Shown: positions 24,385 to 34,241, counted from the stretch's first letter. The stretch: DNA of 64,000 nucleotides from Acetobacter cibinongensis (GCF_000963925.1 NZ_BAMV01000018.1:1-64000), one strand, 5' to 3'. Notes: a model not told the origin generated them from the sequence alone. Program-made: numbers and translations.

Positions 24385-27081
24385 ATGATGCTGAACAAGA
24401 CTTTTGAGCCCGCTGAAACAGAAAAACGCCTCTACAGTCTGTGGGAGAGCCGGCAGGCTTTTTCCGCTCAGCCTGACTGCGACAAAAAACCTTTCACCAT
24501 CATGATCCCGCCACCCAATGTCACTGGTACGCTCCATATGGGGCATGCTCTGACCATGACGCTACAAGACACCCTTGTCCGTTGGAAACGGATGCAGGGA
24601 TACGATACCTTGTGGCAGCCAGGAACAGATCACGCCGGCATTGCAACACAAATGGTTGTAGAGCGCTCCTTGGCTGCGGAAAAGACAACCCGTCAGGAGC
24701 TTGGCCGCGATGAATTCATAAAGCGTACCTGGAAGTGGAAAGAGGAATCTGGCGGCGGCATTACCCGCCAGCTCCGTCGGCTTGGTGCATCGCTAGATTG
24801 GCCCCGCGAACGTTTTACGATGGACGAAGGACTGTCCAAGGCCGTTAAGGAAGTCTTTGTAACACTGTACAAAGAGGGGTTGATCTACAGAGACCGCCGC
24901 CTCGTTAACTGGGACCCTACTTTCCGTTCAGCCATTTCTGACCTTGAGGTCGAAAGTAAGGATGTTGCCGGTAACCTGTGGTATATCCGTTACCCGGTAG
25001 ACGGTGAGACAGACACAACCATTACAGTTGCAACCACCAGACCAGAAACAATGCTGGGGGATGTGGCTGTTGCGGTCCATCCAGAAGATGCCCGTTACGG
25101 GAACCTTGTTGGTAAAAATGTACGCCTGCCGCTGACTGGCCGCCTTATTCCTATTGTCGCCGACCAGTACTCAGCCCCTGAAAAAGGGACTGGGGCCGTT
25201 AAAATCACTCCTGCACACGACTTCAACGATTTTGAAGTTGGCCGCCGTCACAACCTCGCCATGCTATCTGTTCTCGATGAAGAGGCGCGCATTATCTTAG
25301 ATGATATTGACGCGGAACTTCACACGATAAGTGGCTTGGCCGATCCTGCTTTTGTCCGGTCTCTGGCTGGTCAAACGCGTGAAGACGCGCGCAAAGCAAT
25401 TGTTGCTGAGCTTGAAGCTCTTGGTTGCCTAGAAAAAATTGAGCCTCACCGCCATCAGGTACCACATGCTGAACGTGGCGGTGCTGTTGTGGAACCTCGC
25501 CTCACAACGCAATGGTATTGTGATGCTGGCAAGCTTGCTGTTCCTGCAGTGGAAGCCGTGACAAGCGGTAAGGTCAATTTTATTCCCAAACAATGGGAAA
25601 ATACGTTTTTCGCCTGGATGCGAGATATTCAGCCCTGGTGCATTTCCCGTCAGCTTTGGTGGGGGCATCGGATCCCAGCATGGTACGGACCCGACGGTGA
25701 AGTCTTTGTTGCCCACAATGAAGAAGACGCTCAGGAACAGGCAATAAAGCATTACCGCAGCTCCACGCCGCTTATTCAGGACGAAGATGTGCTGGATACG
25801 TGGTTCTCCTCCGGGTTATGGCCGTTCTCAACGTTGGGCTGGCCAGATAAAACACCAGAGTTGGCACGGTATTATCCAACCGATGTGCTGGTTACCGGCT
25901 TCGATATCATTTTCTTCTGGGTTGCCAGAATGATTATGATGGGTCAGCACTTTATGGGTGATGTTCCCTTTAAAGATGTCTTTATTCATGGCCTGGTGCG
26001 TGATGAGCGTGGCCAGAAAATGTCGAAAAGCAAGGGCAATGGGATTGACCCACTTGAGCTCATTGACGATTACGGCGCAGACGCCATGCGCTTCACAATT
26101 TGCTCGCTTACGGGCATTGGGCGAGATGTAAAGCTTGGCCGTAAAAAGGTTGAGGATTACCGGGCTTTTGTAACAAAGCTCTGGAACGCTGCTCGCTTCT
26201 GCGAAATGAATGCCGTTAAGGCTTCTGCCGATTTTGACCCACACACAGTCCAGTCCGCTCTCGGAAAATGGATTATTACTGAAGTTTCTCAAGCAATTAC
26301 GGATGCAACGAAAGCTTTAGAGGCCTACCGTTTCGACGACTATGCCCTTACATGCTACCGTTTTGTATGGAACCGCTTTTGTGACTGGTTCCTAGAGTTG
26401 GCAAAGCCCGTTTTCGCTTCTGAAAACCAGAATGAAGCAGATGAGATCCGTAACGTAGCAGCTTATGTGTTGGGGCAGATTTTGCGCCTTCTACAACCTG
26501 TCATGCCGTTTGTTACAGATGACCTCTGGCATGCGTTTGGGTTTGGTGGCGAAGGCACCCTTATTTCTGAGCCATGGCCGACACCTGTCCAACTGCAAAA
26601 TGCTGATGCTGCTTTGTCGGAATGTGACCAGATCATCCGCCTGATCTCGGAAGTGCGGACAGTACGCTCGGAAATGAATGTCCCGCCGTCACAAAAAGCA
26701 CCCGTATTTTTGAAGGACGCCCATCCAGAAACTGTTGCGCGGGCAGAGCGGTGGCAAGAGGCCATTGGTCGCATGGCACGAGTTTCTCATGTCGCCGCGT
26801 TGGAAGGGGATTTGCCAAAGGGATGCGCTCAAGCCGTTCTGGATGAAGCGACCCTGATCATTCCGCTGGAAGGCCTTATTGATATTACGGTCGAGCGCGA
26901 TCGTTTGCAGAAAGAGCTTACAAAAGCAGAAGATGAAATTGGCAAAACAGAAAAAAAACTGGAGAACGAAAACTTTGTTGCCAGAGCCAAACCTGAAATT
27001 GTGCAGGAAATGAGAGAGCGTCTTGTTGCGCAACAAGGAGAGAGCCAGCGCTTGAAAGCGGCCCTTTTACGTATTTCCTAA
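24385..27081 (+). CDS. valS: Valyl-tRNA synthetase
   Basis: 898 residues from ATG 24385; a neighbouring ATG at 24388 is equally possible. It is a class I synthetase with the HIGH-type motif PNVTGTLHMGHAL near the N-terminus, the editing domain in the middle (TTRPETMLGDVAVAVHPED) and the KMSKS motif GQKMSKSKGNGID. The C-terminal part is an anticodon-binding domain followed by a coiled coil of about 65 residues (ERDRLQKELTKAEDEIGKTE) typical of ValRS. It charges tRNA-Val and removes mischarged threonine. Full length for bacteria lacking insertions. Confidence 0.97.
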   Translation: MMLNKTFEPAETEKRLYSLWESRQAFSAQPDCDKKPFTIMIPPPNVTGTLHMGHALTMTLQDTLVRWKRMQGYDTLWQPGTDHAGIATQMVVERSLAAEKTTRQELGRDEFIKRTWKWKEESGGGITRQLRRLGASLDWPRERFTMDEGLSKAVKEVFVTLYKEGLIYRDRRLVNWDPTFRSAISDLEVESKDVAGNLWYIRYPVDGETDTTITVATTRPETMLGDVAVAVHPEDARYGNLVGKNVRLPLTGRLIPIVADQYSAPEKGTGAVKITPAHDFNDFEVGRRHNLAMLSVLDEEARIILDDIDAELHTISGLADPAFVRSLAGQTREDARKAIVAELEALGCLEKIEPHRHQVPHAERGGAVVEPRLTTQWYCDAGKLAVPAVEAVTSGKVNFIPKQWENTFFAWMRDIQPWCISRQLWWGHRIPAWYGPDGEVFVAHNEEDAQEQAIKHYRSSTPLIQDEDVLDTWFSSGLWPFSTLGWPDKTPELARYYPTDVLVTGFDIIFFWVARMIMMGQHFMGDVPFKDVFIHGLVRDERGQKMSKSKGNGIDPLELIDDYGADAMRFTICSLTGIGRDVKLGRKKVEDYRAFVTKLWNAARFCEMNAVKASADFDPHTVQSALGKWIITEVSQAITDATKALEAYRFDDYALTCYRFVWNRFCDWFLELAKPVFASENQNEADEIRNVAAYVLGQILRLLQPVMPFVTDDLWHAFGFGGEGTLISEPWPTPVQLQNADAALSECDQIIRLISEVRTVRSEMNVPPSQKAPVFLKDAHPETVARAERWQEAIGRMARVSHVAALEGDLPKGCAQAVLDEATLIIPLEGLIDITVERDRLQKELTKAEDEIGKTEKKLENENFVARAKPEIVQEMRERLVAQQGESQRLKAALLRIS

Positions 27082-27096
27082 AAACTTCCCCCTTGT

Positions 27097-27130
27097 TCTT
27101 GTTGTGATGTGTGCTCACATCACAACAAGA
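27097..27130 (+). repeat. Perfect 15-bp hairpin between valS and msrA
   Basis: TCTTGTTGTGATGTG (27097-27111) and its exact reverse complement (27116-27130) flank a 4-base loop TGCT. No run of T follows on either strand, so it is not a standard terminator. It could be an operator, an mRNA-stabilising structure, or part of a terminator that depends on Rho. It lies 30 bases before the msrA start. Confidence 0.7.
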
Positions 27131-27160
27131 CATTCACACAGAGAAAAGAGGACGTAACCA

Positions 27161-27691
27161 ATGTCTGAACAAGCTGTTTTTGGCGGTGGCTGCTTCTGGT
27201 GCGTAGAAGCTGTGTTGAATGGCATGAAGGGTATTTTAGCCGTGACCCCAGGCTATGCAGGGGGGCATACGTCAGAGCCAACCTATGAGCAGGTGTGTAC
27301 GGGAACAACCGGGCACGCTGAAGTGGTACGGGTTACCTTTGACCCTGCCATTATGACTTACGATGATCTCCTGCGTATTTTTTTCACATTGCACGATCCC
27401 ACAACGCTTAACCGGCAAGGGAATGACTGCGGGACGCAATACCGGTCGGTCATTTTTTACAGTGATGACACCCAGAAGAACTCTGCACAGAGCATACGGG
27501 ATGAAATAGAAAATAGTCACATCTGGGGCCAAAAACTCGTGACTGAAATAAAGCCACTAGATCACTTTTGGACTGCTGAAGAACTACACCATGATTATTA
27601 TAGCAAACACCCTCTAACGGGTTATTGCTCTGCCGTTATAGCTCCTAAAGTATCCAAAATGCGTAAAGAGTTTTTTAGCCGTTACCAATAA
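27161..27691 (+). CDS. msrA: Peptide-methionine (S)-S-oxide reductase
   Basis: 176 residues. The catalytic motif GCFWC has the active Cys11 near the N-terminus. Conserved GYAGG (31-35) and DCGTQYRS (89-96) form the substrate pocket, and Cys156 (GYCSAV) fits the resolving cysteine. MsrA repairs methionine sulfoxide (S form) in oxidised proteins with thioredoxin as reductant. No signal peptide, so it acts in the cytoplasm. Start ATG 27161 follows AGAGGACG. It is convergent with the ABC importer genes, with only 24 bases between them. Confidence 0.95.
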   Translation: MSEQAVFGGGCFWCVEAVLNGMKGILAVTPGYAGGHTSEPTYEQVCTGTTGHAEVVRVTFDPAIMTYDDLLRIFFTLHDPTTLNRQGNDCGTQYRSVIFYSDDTQKNSAQSIRDEIENSHIWGQKLVTEIKPLDHFWTAEELHHDYYSKHPLTGYCSAVIAPKVSKMRKEFFSRYQ

Positions 27692-27715
27692 CGATTTACG
27701 GGAAAACGATGATAT

Positions 27716-29071
27716 TTAGCTATCATCATCATCTTCCAGATAAAAACGGCTAGTCTCCTCATCAAAATCGAATAGCTCTGCAAATCGTGCCCAACCAATC
27801 ACGGTTTGCAGAGTTTGCTTGGCATAATCAGGCGACATGCACACTTCTAGACTTTTCCTGAATCGGGAAGCAGATGCGCTGTGGTTCGCTTTTTCGTCTA
27901 AAGCGCTCTGAATCATTTTAACCAGTGGCACATTATGTATCAGGGCATGACCCATAATAGCCTTCCGCTCTTCCAAGTCACTCAAGACGAAGTGAAGACC
28001 TTCGTGTGTCAGGAAAATATCGCCATCTTCCAGTTCAGCCAAACCGAGCAGTTCTAGAGATTCGCCAAGCGGGAACAGGTCATCCAATTCAAGCTGTAAT
28101 TTTTCTGCAAGCATAGGTAAGTCGGCCCGCCCGTTTAAGGGTGAAGCGGTCAATGCTTCCATCATACCAATCATCATGGTTATTGAGACGGGGGGAAGGG
28201 CAGACAATCCACTAGTCGAAGGCGTAGAAATTTTTGGTGAGACGGCCAAGTCAGCTTCCGACACTATTGGAGCACGTTGTGTCATCAACGCATAAATATG
28301 ATCAACCAACTGCCGGAATTCAGGATTTTCACGGTTTCTGGGATGTGCAAATGGGACCTCCAACACATGAGCGACACGGCCCGGATTGGATGAAAAAATA
28401 ACGATGCGGTCACACATCAAAACCGCTTCTTCAATATTATGCGTTACCAATAGAATGGACTGGATTGGTAGCCGCTTGTCGCTCCATAGTTCGATGAGGT
28501 CCGTTCGCAGGTTTTCCGCTGTCAGAACATCTAGCGCAGAAAAAGGCTCATCCATAAGCAGCAGGGATGGCTTTATGGCTAAAGCTCGCGCCAAGCCTAC
28601 ACGCTGCTGCATGCCATTCGACAGTTCCTTAGGCCATGCGTTTTCGTACCCACCCAACCCCACAAGTTCTATGGTTTCTTCAACACGCTGCTCTAATTCC
28701 ACTCCACGTAGAGTACCGGCCTCAAGACCCAACCCTACATTTTCATCAACCGTCATCCATGGGAAAAGCGCGAAAGACTGAAAGACCATAGCAACATCAG
28801 CCAACGGTCCAGTAAACGGTTTTCCTTTCCATAAGACTTGCCCTGACGTTGGCGTGACAAGCCCTGCCAGAATGCGAAGTAATGTTGATTTACCTGAGCC
28901 AGAACGACCAAGCAGACCGACAATTTCGTTCTCTTGAATGCTCAGGTTCACATCGTCCAGCACCAGAAGGTCAACACTGCTCTCTTTCTGGTAAGCTTGG
29001 CCTATGTGCCGACTTTCCAGAAGAGGGACGGTGTCTGTGAGCCCTAAGGAAACTGGCAAACTGCGAGACAT
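27716..29071 (-). CDS. ABC importer ATPase with C-terminal AAA-associated domain (nitrate/sulfonate/taurine type)
   Basis: 451 residues. Residues 15-270 form an NrtD/SsuB/TauB-like ATPase: Walker A GRSGSGKS (55-62), signature LSNGMQQ (150-156), Walker B LLMDEP (171-176) and H-loop THNIEEA. The signature reads LSNG where most family members have LSGG; some importers of this group tolerate such changes. Residues 300-445 are an added AAA-associated domain found on ATPases of the nitrate/bicarbonate group. The C-terminus is strongly acidic (DFDEETSRFYLEDDDDS). It starts 2 bases after the permease gene stop, so they are one operon. No substrate-binding protein gene is present nearby and the substrate is unknown. 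Confidence 0.85.
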   Translation of the reverse strand: MSRSLPVSLGLTDTVPLLESRHIGQAYQKESSVDLLVLDDVNLSIQENEIVGLLGRSGSGKSTLLRILAGLVTPTSGQVLWKGKPFTGPLADVAMVFQSFALFPWMTVDENVGLGLEAGTLRGVELEQRVEETIELVGLGGYENAWPKELSNGMQQRVGLARALAIKPSLLLMDEPFSALDVLTAENLRTDLIELWSDKRLPIQSILLVTHNIEEAVLMCDRIVIFSSNPGRVAHVLEVPFAHPRNRENPEFRQLVDHIYALMTQRAPIVSEADLAVSPKISTPSTSGLSALPPVSITMMIGMMEALTASPLNGRADLPMLAEKLQLELDDLFPLGESLELLGLAELEDGDIFLTHEGLHFVLSDLEERKAIMGHALIHNVPLVKMIQSALDEKANHSASASRFRKSLEVCMSPDYAKQTLQTVIGWARFAELFDFDEETSRFYLEDDDDS

Positions 29072-29073
29072 TG

Positions 29074-30840
29074 TTAGAGTGCCTTGTCAGAAATTTTGAG
29101 GGTACGCTGAACATACCGCATTGTGGGGTGCCATATTAGCAAGTTGCTCATCATGGCCATGATCGTCATGCAGACACATCCTAAGGCGACTTGATGAACG
29201 GAACCGGTCCGCATTGCTTGAGCAATGTATGCGCCTAGCCCGTAGACCTGGGTTGTCTGCCCCCCCCATTCCATGCTCTCAGCGACAATAGTGACATTCC
29301 AGATGGTGGCGGACGCGGTAGATAAACCAACCACGTAATATGGTAGGATACCGGGAGCGAGGACCTTGCGCCAAAGCAGGACGCCCCGGACATGAAAATT
29401 ACGCCCTACCTCCAGAAGAGTAGGCGGAAAATATTTCATGCCGTCAATAACGCTCACCAGAATGAAACCCTGCACGCTAATTAATAGGCCAACAATAACC
29501 CATATGTCCGAAGGTTCATGATGACTGACGGTGGCTAAAGCGAAAAACGGGAACAGAAGATTGGCCGGAAATGCCATGGCATAGTACGCAAACCGCGCTA
29601 CTTTGTAGGCTATGGAACGTCGCTGCCCAACATAAACGCCGATAGGAACCCAGATAAGAGAGCTCACAATAAGAATGATCAATGTACGAGCGGTTGTAGC
29701 CAGCCCTCTCAACAAGACATCTTGGTACTGAGCCACGGAATAGGTCTGCAAACAGAAAAGAAGTGCTAACGCAGCCCCGACCACGCAGACACTCCAGAAA
29801 AAAATCCCCTTCACCAAACCGCGTCGTACGTTGCTTTCCAATCGGCTTTTGCCGCCCGACACAGAAGAAGGTTTTGCACCTATAGGCAAACGACCAAGCT
29901 GCCGCAGAACCTTACGGAGAGAGGATGTCAGCAGATTTATGATAGAACTGCGCCGATACCACCGTAGAAAAAACGGATCTGAAATATTTTCCGGTATCGG
30001 AACACTTTCAAAGCGCTGCGCCCATGCTGTTGCCGGACGAAACAGAATATGGTCGTAGGCTAGCAAAACCAGACCCATTGCCAAGACCGCGCAAACTGCT
30101 TCCCAAATATTACCATGAAAGGCCGCTGCACTGGCAAAAGCACCCAAGCCGGTCAGCATGCCATGGCTGGGCGCAATACGCGCACCCTCGCAAAAAGTAA
30201 TGACTAGCCACGTCGCAGCACTTGAGACCCGTAAACTCGAAACAAGTGCGGGTAAAACATACGGTAGTTCTAGAGACCACAGCCTTTGCCAACTCGTGAG
30301 TCTTAAAGAAAGCGCTGCCTCATCCAGATCCGCAGGGAGGTATCTCAAAGCACGATAAACAGCCCCGGCCAAACGCCATGCCACACACACAGTGGCCGTC
30401 ATGACCGTAGCCATTTCAAGCGAGAGTCCGTGATGCGCCATGCTGGCCTGAAAAGCCAATAAGATGAAAAAAAACAGCCCCAGCACAGGCACCGACTGGC
30501 AGACTTCCAGAGTAGGTTCCAGCAACAACCTTGCATACTGATTTTTCGTAGCAGCAACCGCACTGGCTAGGGCTACTACGATGGCACAGCAAAGAGCTGC
30601 CCCCATACGGGCCGCAGTACAAAACGTGGATGCCAAGAGATTGAGGGATGAAAGGTCATCTGGTGTTTTGTAAAGGGAAGGGCTTTGCGCAATGACCGTG
30701 CCCGAAAACACGCCCATTGCTGCGAGAAAACCCGTGAGACAGATCAGGAGCACCAAGCCTATACCGCCTCGTGCGTTATCACCTCTCAGGGCAGAGAAAA
30801 AAGGCGGCTTGATTGTAAAATCTGGCCGCTCGCGCTTCAT
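29074..30840 (-). CDS. ABC importer permease with two fused transmembrane domains
   Basis: 588 residues, made of two binding-protein-dependent permease domains in one chain (about 80-290 and 370-580) with roughly a dozen membrane helices. Each half has an EAA-type coupling loop: [23 protein letters not shown] in the first and [23 protein letters not shown] in the second. This layout is known from the nitrate/sulfonate/taurine superfamily, where two separate subunits are more usual. The start overlaps the dut stop by 4 bases (ATGA), so it is translated with dut. The partner ATPase follows directly. The transported compound cannot be told from the sequence. Confidence 0.84.
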   Translation of the reverse strand: MKRERPDFTIKPPFFSALRGDNARGGIGLVLLICLTGFLAAMGVFSGTVIAQSPSLYKTPDDLSSLNLLASTFCTAARMGAALCCAIVVALASAVAATKNQYARLLLEPTLEVCQSVPVLGLFFFILLAFQASMAHHGLSLEMATVMTATVCVAWRLAGAVYRALRYLPADLDEAALSLRLTSWQRLWSLELPYVLPALVSSLRVSSAATWLVITFCEGARIAPSHGMLTGLGAFASAAAFHGNIWEAVCAVLAMGLVLLAYDHILFRPATAWAQRFESVPIPENISDPFFLRWYRRSSIINLLTSSLRKVLRQLGRLPIGAKPSSVSGGKSRLESNVRRGLVKGIFFWSVCVVGAALALLFCLQTYSVAQYQDVLLRGLATTARTLIILIVSSLIWVPIGVYVGQRRSIAYKVARFAYYAMAFPANLLFPFFALATVSHHEPSDIWVIVGLLISVQGFILVSVIDGMKYFPPTLLEVGRNFHVRGVLLWRKVLAPGILPYYVVGLSTASATIWNVTIVAESMEWGGQTTQVYGLGAYIAQAMRTGSVHQVALGCVCMTIMAMMSNLLIWHPTMRYVQRTLKISDKAL

Positions 30841-31316
30841 GGCACTCCGGTTCCTGTGCTGCCAAACCCACCTTCACCGCGTGCAGTTTCGTCCAGTGTG
30901 GCACATTCATCCCATTCAATACGCTCAACGGGCGCAATAACTCCCTGAGCAATACGTGCTCCGCGTTCAATTCGGAACAGATCATTGCCCGTATTGAGCA
31001 TGATGACCCCTAATTCCCCTCTATAATCTTCATCTATAGTTCCGGGGGAATTGGGAAGAATAATACCATGTTTCAGCGCCAGCCCTGAGCGCGGCCTAAC
31101 CTGCAACTCATAACCTTCCGGCAGTGCAATTCTTAACCCTGTAGGCACCAGCACACGCTCACCGGGAGCCAAAAGAACTGGTTCTGTAACTGCCGCTACA
31201 AGATCCAGACCCGCAGCACCTTTTGTGGCATAGGTAGGTAAGGGTAGGTCAGCAGCATGAGGGAGACGTACCACCCGCACAGTAAGAGGGGTTTTTCCTG
31301 CGTGCGGCACCGGCAT
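30837..31316 (-). CDS. dut: dUTP diphosphatase
   Basis: 159 residues with the trimeric dUTPase motifs in order: AGLDLVAA (motif 1), [11 protein letters not shown] (2), [11 protein letters not shown] (3), [14 protein letters not shown] (4), and the C-terminal [10 protein letters not shown] arm (5). It hydrolyses dUTP to dUMP and pyrophosphate, keeping uracil out of DNA and feeding dTMP synthesis. Start ATG 31316 has GGAG 6 bases upstream. It lies between coaBC and the ABC permease in one minus-strand run; dut beside coaBC is a frequent pairing in bacteria. Confidence 0.96.
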   Translation of the reverse strand: MPVPHAGKTPLTVRVVRLPHAADLPLPTYATKGAAGLDLVAAVTEPVLLAPGERVLVPTGLRIALPEGYELQVRPRSGLALKHGIILPNSPGTIDEDYRGELGVIMLNTGNDLFRIERGARIAQGVIAPVERIEWDECATLDETARGEGGFGSTGTGVP

Positions 31317-31336
31317 TCTTTTTCTCCATCCTTATT

Positions 31337-32575
31337 TTAAAGGTCTATCTTACCCGAAAGGCGCTCAGAGATAAGAGCGGCAAGCCTCTGAGCAACATCA
31401 TTTTTATCCAGCCGCGGCCACTGCTCACTAGCCTGCTCGGTTATCAGTGTAATCTGATTTTCACGCCCGCCCATAACGTCAGAATTTTCACCTACATCGT
31501 TGGCGACAATCCAATCGCAGCCTTTGCGGAGCCTCTTAGCCCGTGCATGCGCCTCAACATTTTCAGTTTCTGCGGCAAACCCAATAACAAGCTGTGGCCG
31601 AGAAGGGGAGGGAGCCGAGATGTCTGCAAGGATGTCAGGGTTGGGAACCAACTCCAAGGGTGCAGGCACATCATCGCGACTTTGTTTTTTTATTTTTTGG
31701 CCAACTATCTGCGCGGGGCGCCAGTCCGCTACAGCCGCAGTACAAACTGCCACGTCCTGCACCGGCATCGCTGCAACTAAGGCCTGCATTTCCAGTGCTG
31801 TCTCACAGTCCTGCACGGCAACCCCCGCAGGCTTGCGCAGGGTCGTCGGACCGCTAATTAACGTGACCTCAGCTCCAAGATCAGCCAAGGCATTGGCTAT
31901 GGCGTACCCCTGCTGGCCAGATGAACGGTTTGCAATATAACGCACAGGATCCATAGGCTCGTGCGTGGGGCCAGCCGTCACCAACGCCCGCTTCCCTGAA
32001 AGCGCACCACCACCCTGCTGAAGACTACGCCGGAAATAGGCAATAATGCAGTCTTTGACATCCACAGGTTCTGCCATCCGGCCTGGACCGAACTCTCCAC
32101 AGGCCATTATGCCTGAGGTTGGTGGAATAAGGAGCACACCGCGCTTTTGAAGTTGCTCTATGTTAGCGCGCGTTGCGGGGTGTTCCCACATGCGCACATT
32201 CATGGCAGGTGCGACCATAACAGGGGCATCTGTCGCCAGAAGAATGGTGCTTGCCAAATCATCAGCAAGACCCTGCGCCATTTTTGCCAAAAGGTTGGCG
32301 GAAGCAGGGCATACCACAATGAGGTCAGCTGAGCGGGAAAGGGCAATATGCCCCATCTCCTGCTCATCAGTGAGTGAGAACAATTCCGTATAAACTGGCT
32401 TTCCAGTCAGAGCCTGAAGAGTCAGCGGCGTTACAAACTGTGCTCCCGCATGCGTAAGAACACAGCGGACCTGGACACCATCAGCAAGGAGCAAGCGGAC
32501 AAGATCAGGGACCTTGAAAGCTGCAATACTCCCGCTGACAATCAGCAAAACTGACCGGACTGGCCGCTGCATCAT
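31337..32575 (-). CDS. coaBC: Bifunctional phosphopantothenoylcysteine decarboxylase / phosphopantothenate-cysteine ligase
   Basis: 412 residues from ATG 32575; the next codon is also ATG and has a better spaced ribosome site (GAGGG). The N-terminal CoaC flavoprotein domain has SGSIAAFK, the PXMNXXMW-type motif APAMNVRMWEHPA and ACGEFGPGRMAEP with the flap cysteine. The C-terminal CoaB domain (about 185-410) has KRALVTAGPTHEPMDPVRYI and IVANDV. The two activities make 4'-phosphopantetheine for coenzyme A. The gene starts 8 bases after the ubiE stop and runs into dut. Confidence 0.94.
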   Translation of the reverse strand: MMQRPVRSVLLIVSGSIAAFKVPDLVRLLLADGVQVRCVLTHAGAQFVTPLTLQALTGKPVYTELFSLTDEQEMGHIALSRSADLIVVCPASANLLAKMAQGLADDLASTILLATDAPVMVAPAMNVRMWEHPATRANIEQLQKRGVLLIPPTSGIMACGEFGPGRMAEPVDVKDCIIAYFRRSLQQGGGALSGKRALVTAGPTHEPMDPVRYIANRSSGQQGYAIANALADLGAEVTLISGPTTLRKPAGVAVQDCETALEMQALVAAMPVQDVAVCTAAVADWRPAQIVGQKIKKQSRDDVPAPLELVPNPDILADISAPSPSRPQLVIGFAAETENVEAHARAKRLRKGCDWIVANDVGENSDVMGGRENQITLITEQASEQWPRLDKNDVAQRLAALISERLSGKIDL

Positions 32576-32583
32576 TCCCTCTT

Positions 32584-33366
32584 TTACAGTCGCCAACCAG
32601 AATGAATGGCGGCAATACCGCCAGAAAGAGATTGGTATCTTACATGAGACAGCCCTGCTTCCCGGAACATCTCAGCCAAGGTTTCCTGATCTGGGAAGGT
32701 CCGAATGCTCTCAGCCAGATACTGATAACTGGCACGATCCTTCGCGATCAGATTGCCCATAGCGGGTAGAACCTTGAACGACCATGCATCATAAATTGGC
32801 GAAAGTGCTGCAACCTGCACGCGTGAAAATTCCAGGCACATGAAACGCCCACCCGGCCGCAGCACACGACGCGCCTCACGAATGACAGCCATTTTATCGG
32901 TACAGTTCCGCAGGCCAAAGGCAATGGAGACGCGGTCTACTGACATATCCTTCAGGGGGATGGCCTCAGCATCCACAACACAAAAAGACAGGTCTGACAC
33001 CAGCCCCTGACTTAAAGCACGGTCGCGCCCCACGGACAGCATGCTCGCATTAATATCGGTCATAACGGTAGGACCGCCGCCACCCTTCAGCCAGCCAAAT
33101 GAGATATCGCCGGTGCCGCCAGCCAGATCCAGCAGGGACAAACCGGGTTGCGGGCCAAGTTCCGTTACGAAAATCCGCTTCCAGATACGATGGATGCCTA
33201 AGGACATGACATCGTTCATCACATCATACTTACCCGCAACACTGTCAAAAACAGCACGGACAAGCGGCTTCTTTTCTTCCTTTCTGACGGAACGGAAACC
33301 AAAATCGGTCTCTTCTGCGGCTGAGGCGGAAGAACCAGGGGAGGGCGCAAAGCTATTGTCGGTCAT
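32584..33366 (-). CDS. ubiE: Demethylmenaquinone/2-polyprenyl-6-methoxybenzoquinol methyltransferase
   Basis: 260 residues, class I SAM methyltransferase. The UbiE signatures are YDVMNDVMSLGIHRIWKR, the SAM-binding LDLAGGTGDISF, and IREARRVLRPGGRFMCLEFS. It performs the C-methylation in ubiquinone synthesis, the electron acceptor for GlpD and other membrane dehydrogenases. The N-terminus has a Ser/Ala-rich extension of about 25 residues. It is the first gene of the minus-strand group ubiE-coaBC-dut-ABC. The divergent mutM start lies only 29 bases away, so the promoters must overlap coding sequence. Confidence 0.94.
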   Translation of the reverse strand: MTDNSFAPSPGSSASAAEETDFGFRSVRKEEKKPLVRAVFDSVAGKYDVMNDVMSLGIHRIWKRIFVTELGPQPGLSLLDLAGGTGDISFGWLKGGGGPTVMTDINASMLSVGRDRALSQGLVSDLSFCVVDAEAIPLKDMSVDRVSIAFGLRNCTDKMAVIREARRVLRPGGRFMCLEFSRVQVAALSPIYDAWSFKVLPAMGNLIAKDRASYQYLAESIRTFPDQETLAEMFREAGLSHVRYQSLSGGIAAIHSGWRL

Positions 33367-33395
33367 GATCTTACCCTATAACCTGCTTTTTACTC

Positions 33396-34241
33396 ATGCC
33401 GGAACTCCCTGAAGTAGAAACCGTGATGCGCGGTATGCAGATTGCTCTGCTAAACCGCACCCTGAACACAGTTCATGTGCGACGCCATGACCTGCGATGG
33501 CAGATTCCTGCCGATTTTTCCCAACGTGTTGCTGGAAGGCGCATTACCGCATTTCAGCGCCGTGGCAAATATATCCTTATCCGGCTTTCGGGCGGCATAT
33601 CAATAATGCTGCATCTCGGGATGTCAGGGCGAATCATTCTCGATTCTCCCAAAACCCCGACACCACATGAGCATGTCGTGTTTGTAACCGACGATGGCAA
33701 GCGATGCAGCTTTGTTGACCCCCGCAGGTTTGGCATGATTGACCTTGTCAGGACAGGTTCCGAATATGAACATCGCCTATTGCAGGCAATGGGTCCGGAG
33801 CCGCTTACACCAGCGTTCACGCCAGAGGCGCTGGCACTTTGTCTTGCGGGCAAAAAGAGCCCTATCAAAACGGCACTCCTTGACCAGAAAAATGTTGCAG
33901 GCCTTGGAAATATCTATGTGTGTGAAGCACTCTATCGGGCCAGAATTCACCCGGCCACACCTTCCAAAGATCTTGCTGCAACAGACATCAAAGCGCTGGT
34001 TCCAGCCATAAAGGACGTTCTGACCGAAGCGATAGCTGCCGGCGGTTCAAGCCTGAAAGATTATGTCCGACCTGAAGGAGGGCTGGGCTACTTTCAGCAC
34101 GCATGGCAAGTTTATGGACGAGCAGGCCAGCGTTGCCCGGAGTGCCCGCAGAAACCGCAATGCTCTGGCGTGCAGCATATAACGCAGGCTGGGCGCTCCA
34201 CTTTTTTCTGTCCCATTCGGCAGAAAGCCCGTGATTTTTAG
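33396..34241 (+). CDS. mutM: Formamidopyrimidine-DNA glycosylase
   Basis: 281 residues. The start MPELPEVETVMRG supplies the catalytic Pro2 and Glu3. The helix-two-turn-helix region contains the NVAGLGNIYVCEALYRARIHP motif. The enzyme excises 8-oxoguanine and ring-opened purines and nicks the strand. The C-terminal zinc finger normally has four cysteines as CxxC...CxxC. Here the first pair is present (CPEC), followed by an extra Cys (QCSG), but the last pair reads FFCPIRQ, with Arg where the fourth Cys is expected. Zinc binding may use the extra Cys or be altered. Confidence 0.93.
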   Translation: MPELPEVETVMRGMQIALLNRTLNTVHVRRHDLRWQIPADFSQRVAGRRITAFQRRGKYILIRLSGGISIMLHLGMSGRIILDSPKTPTPHEHVVFVTDDGKRCSFVDPRRFGMIDLVRTGSEYEHRLLQAMGPEPLTPAFTPEALALCLAGKKSPIKTALLDQKNVAGLGNIYVCEALYRARIHPATPSKDLAATDIKALVPAIKDVLTEAIAAGGSSLKDYVRPEGGLGYFQHAWQVYGRAGQRCPECPQKPQCSGVQHITQAGRSTFFCPIRQKARDF

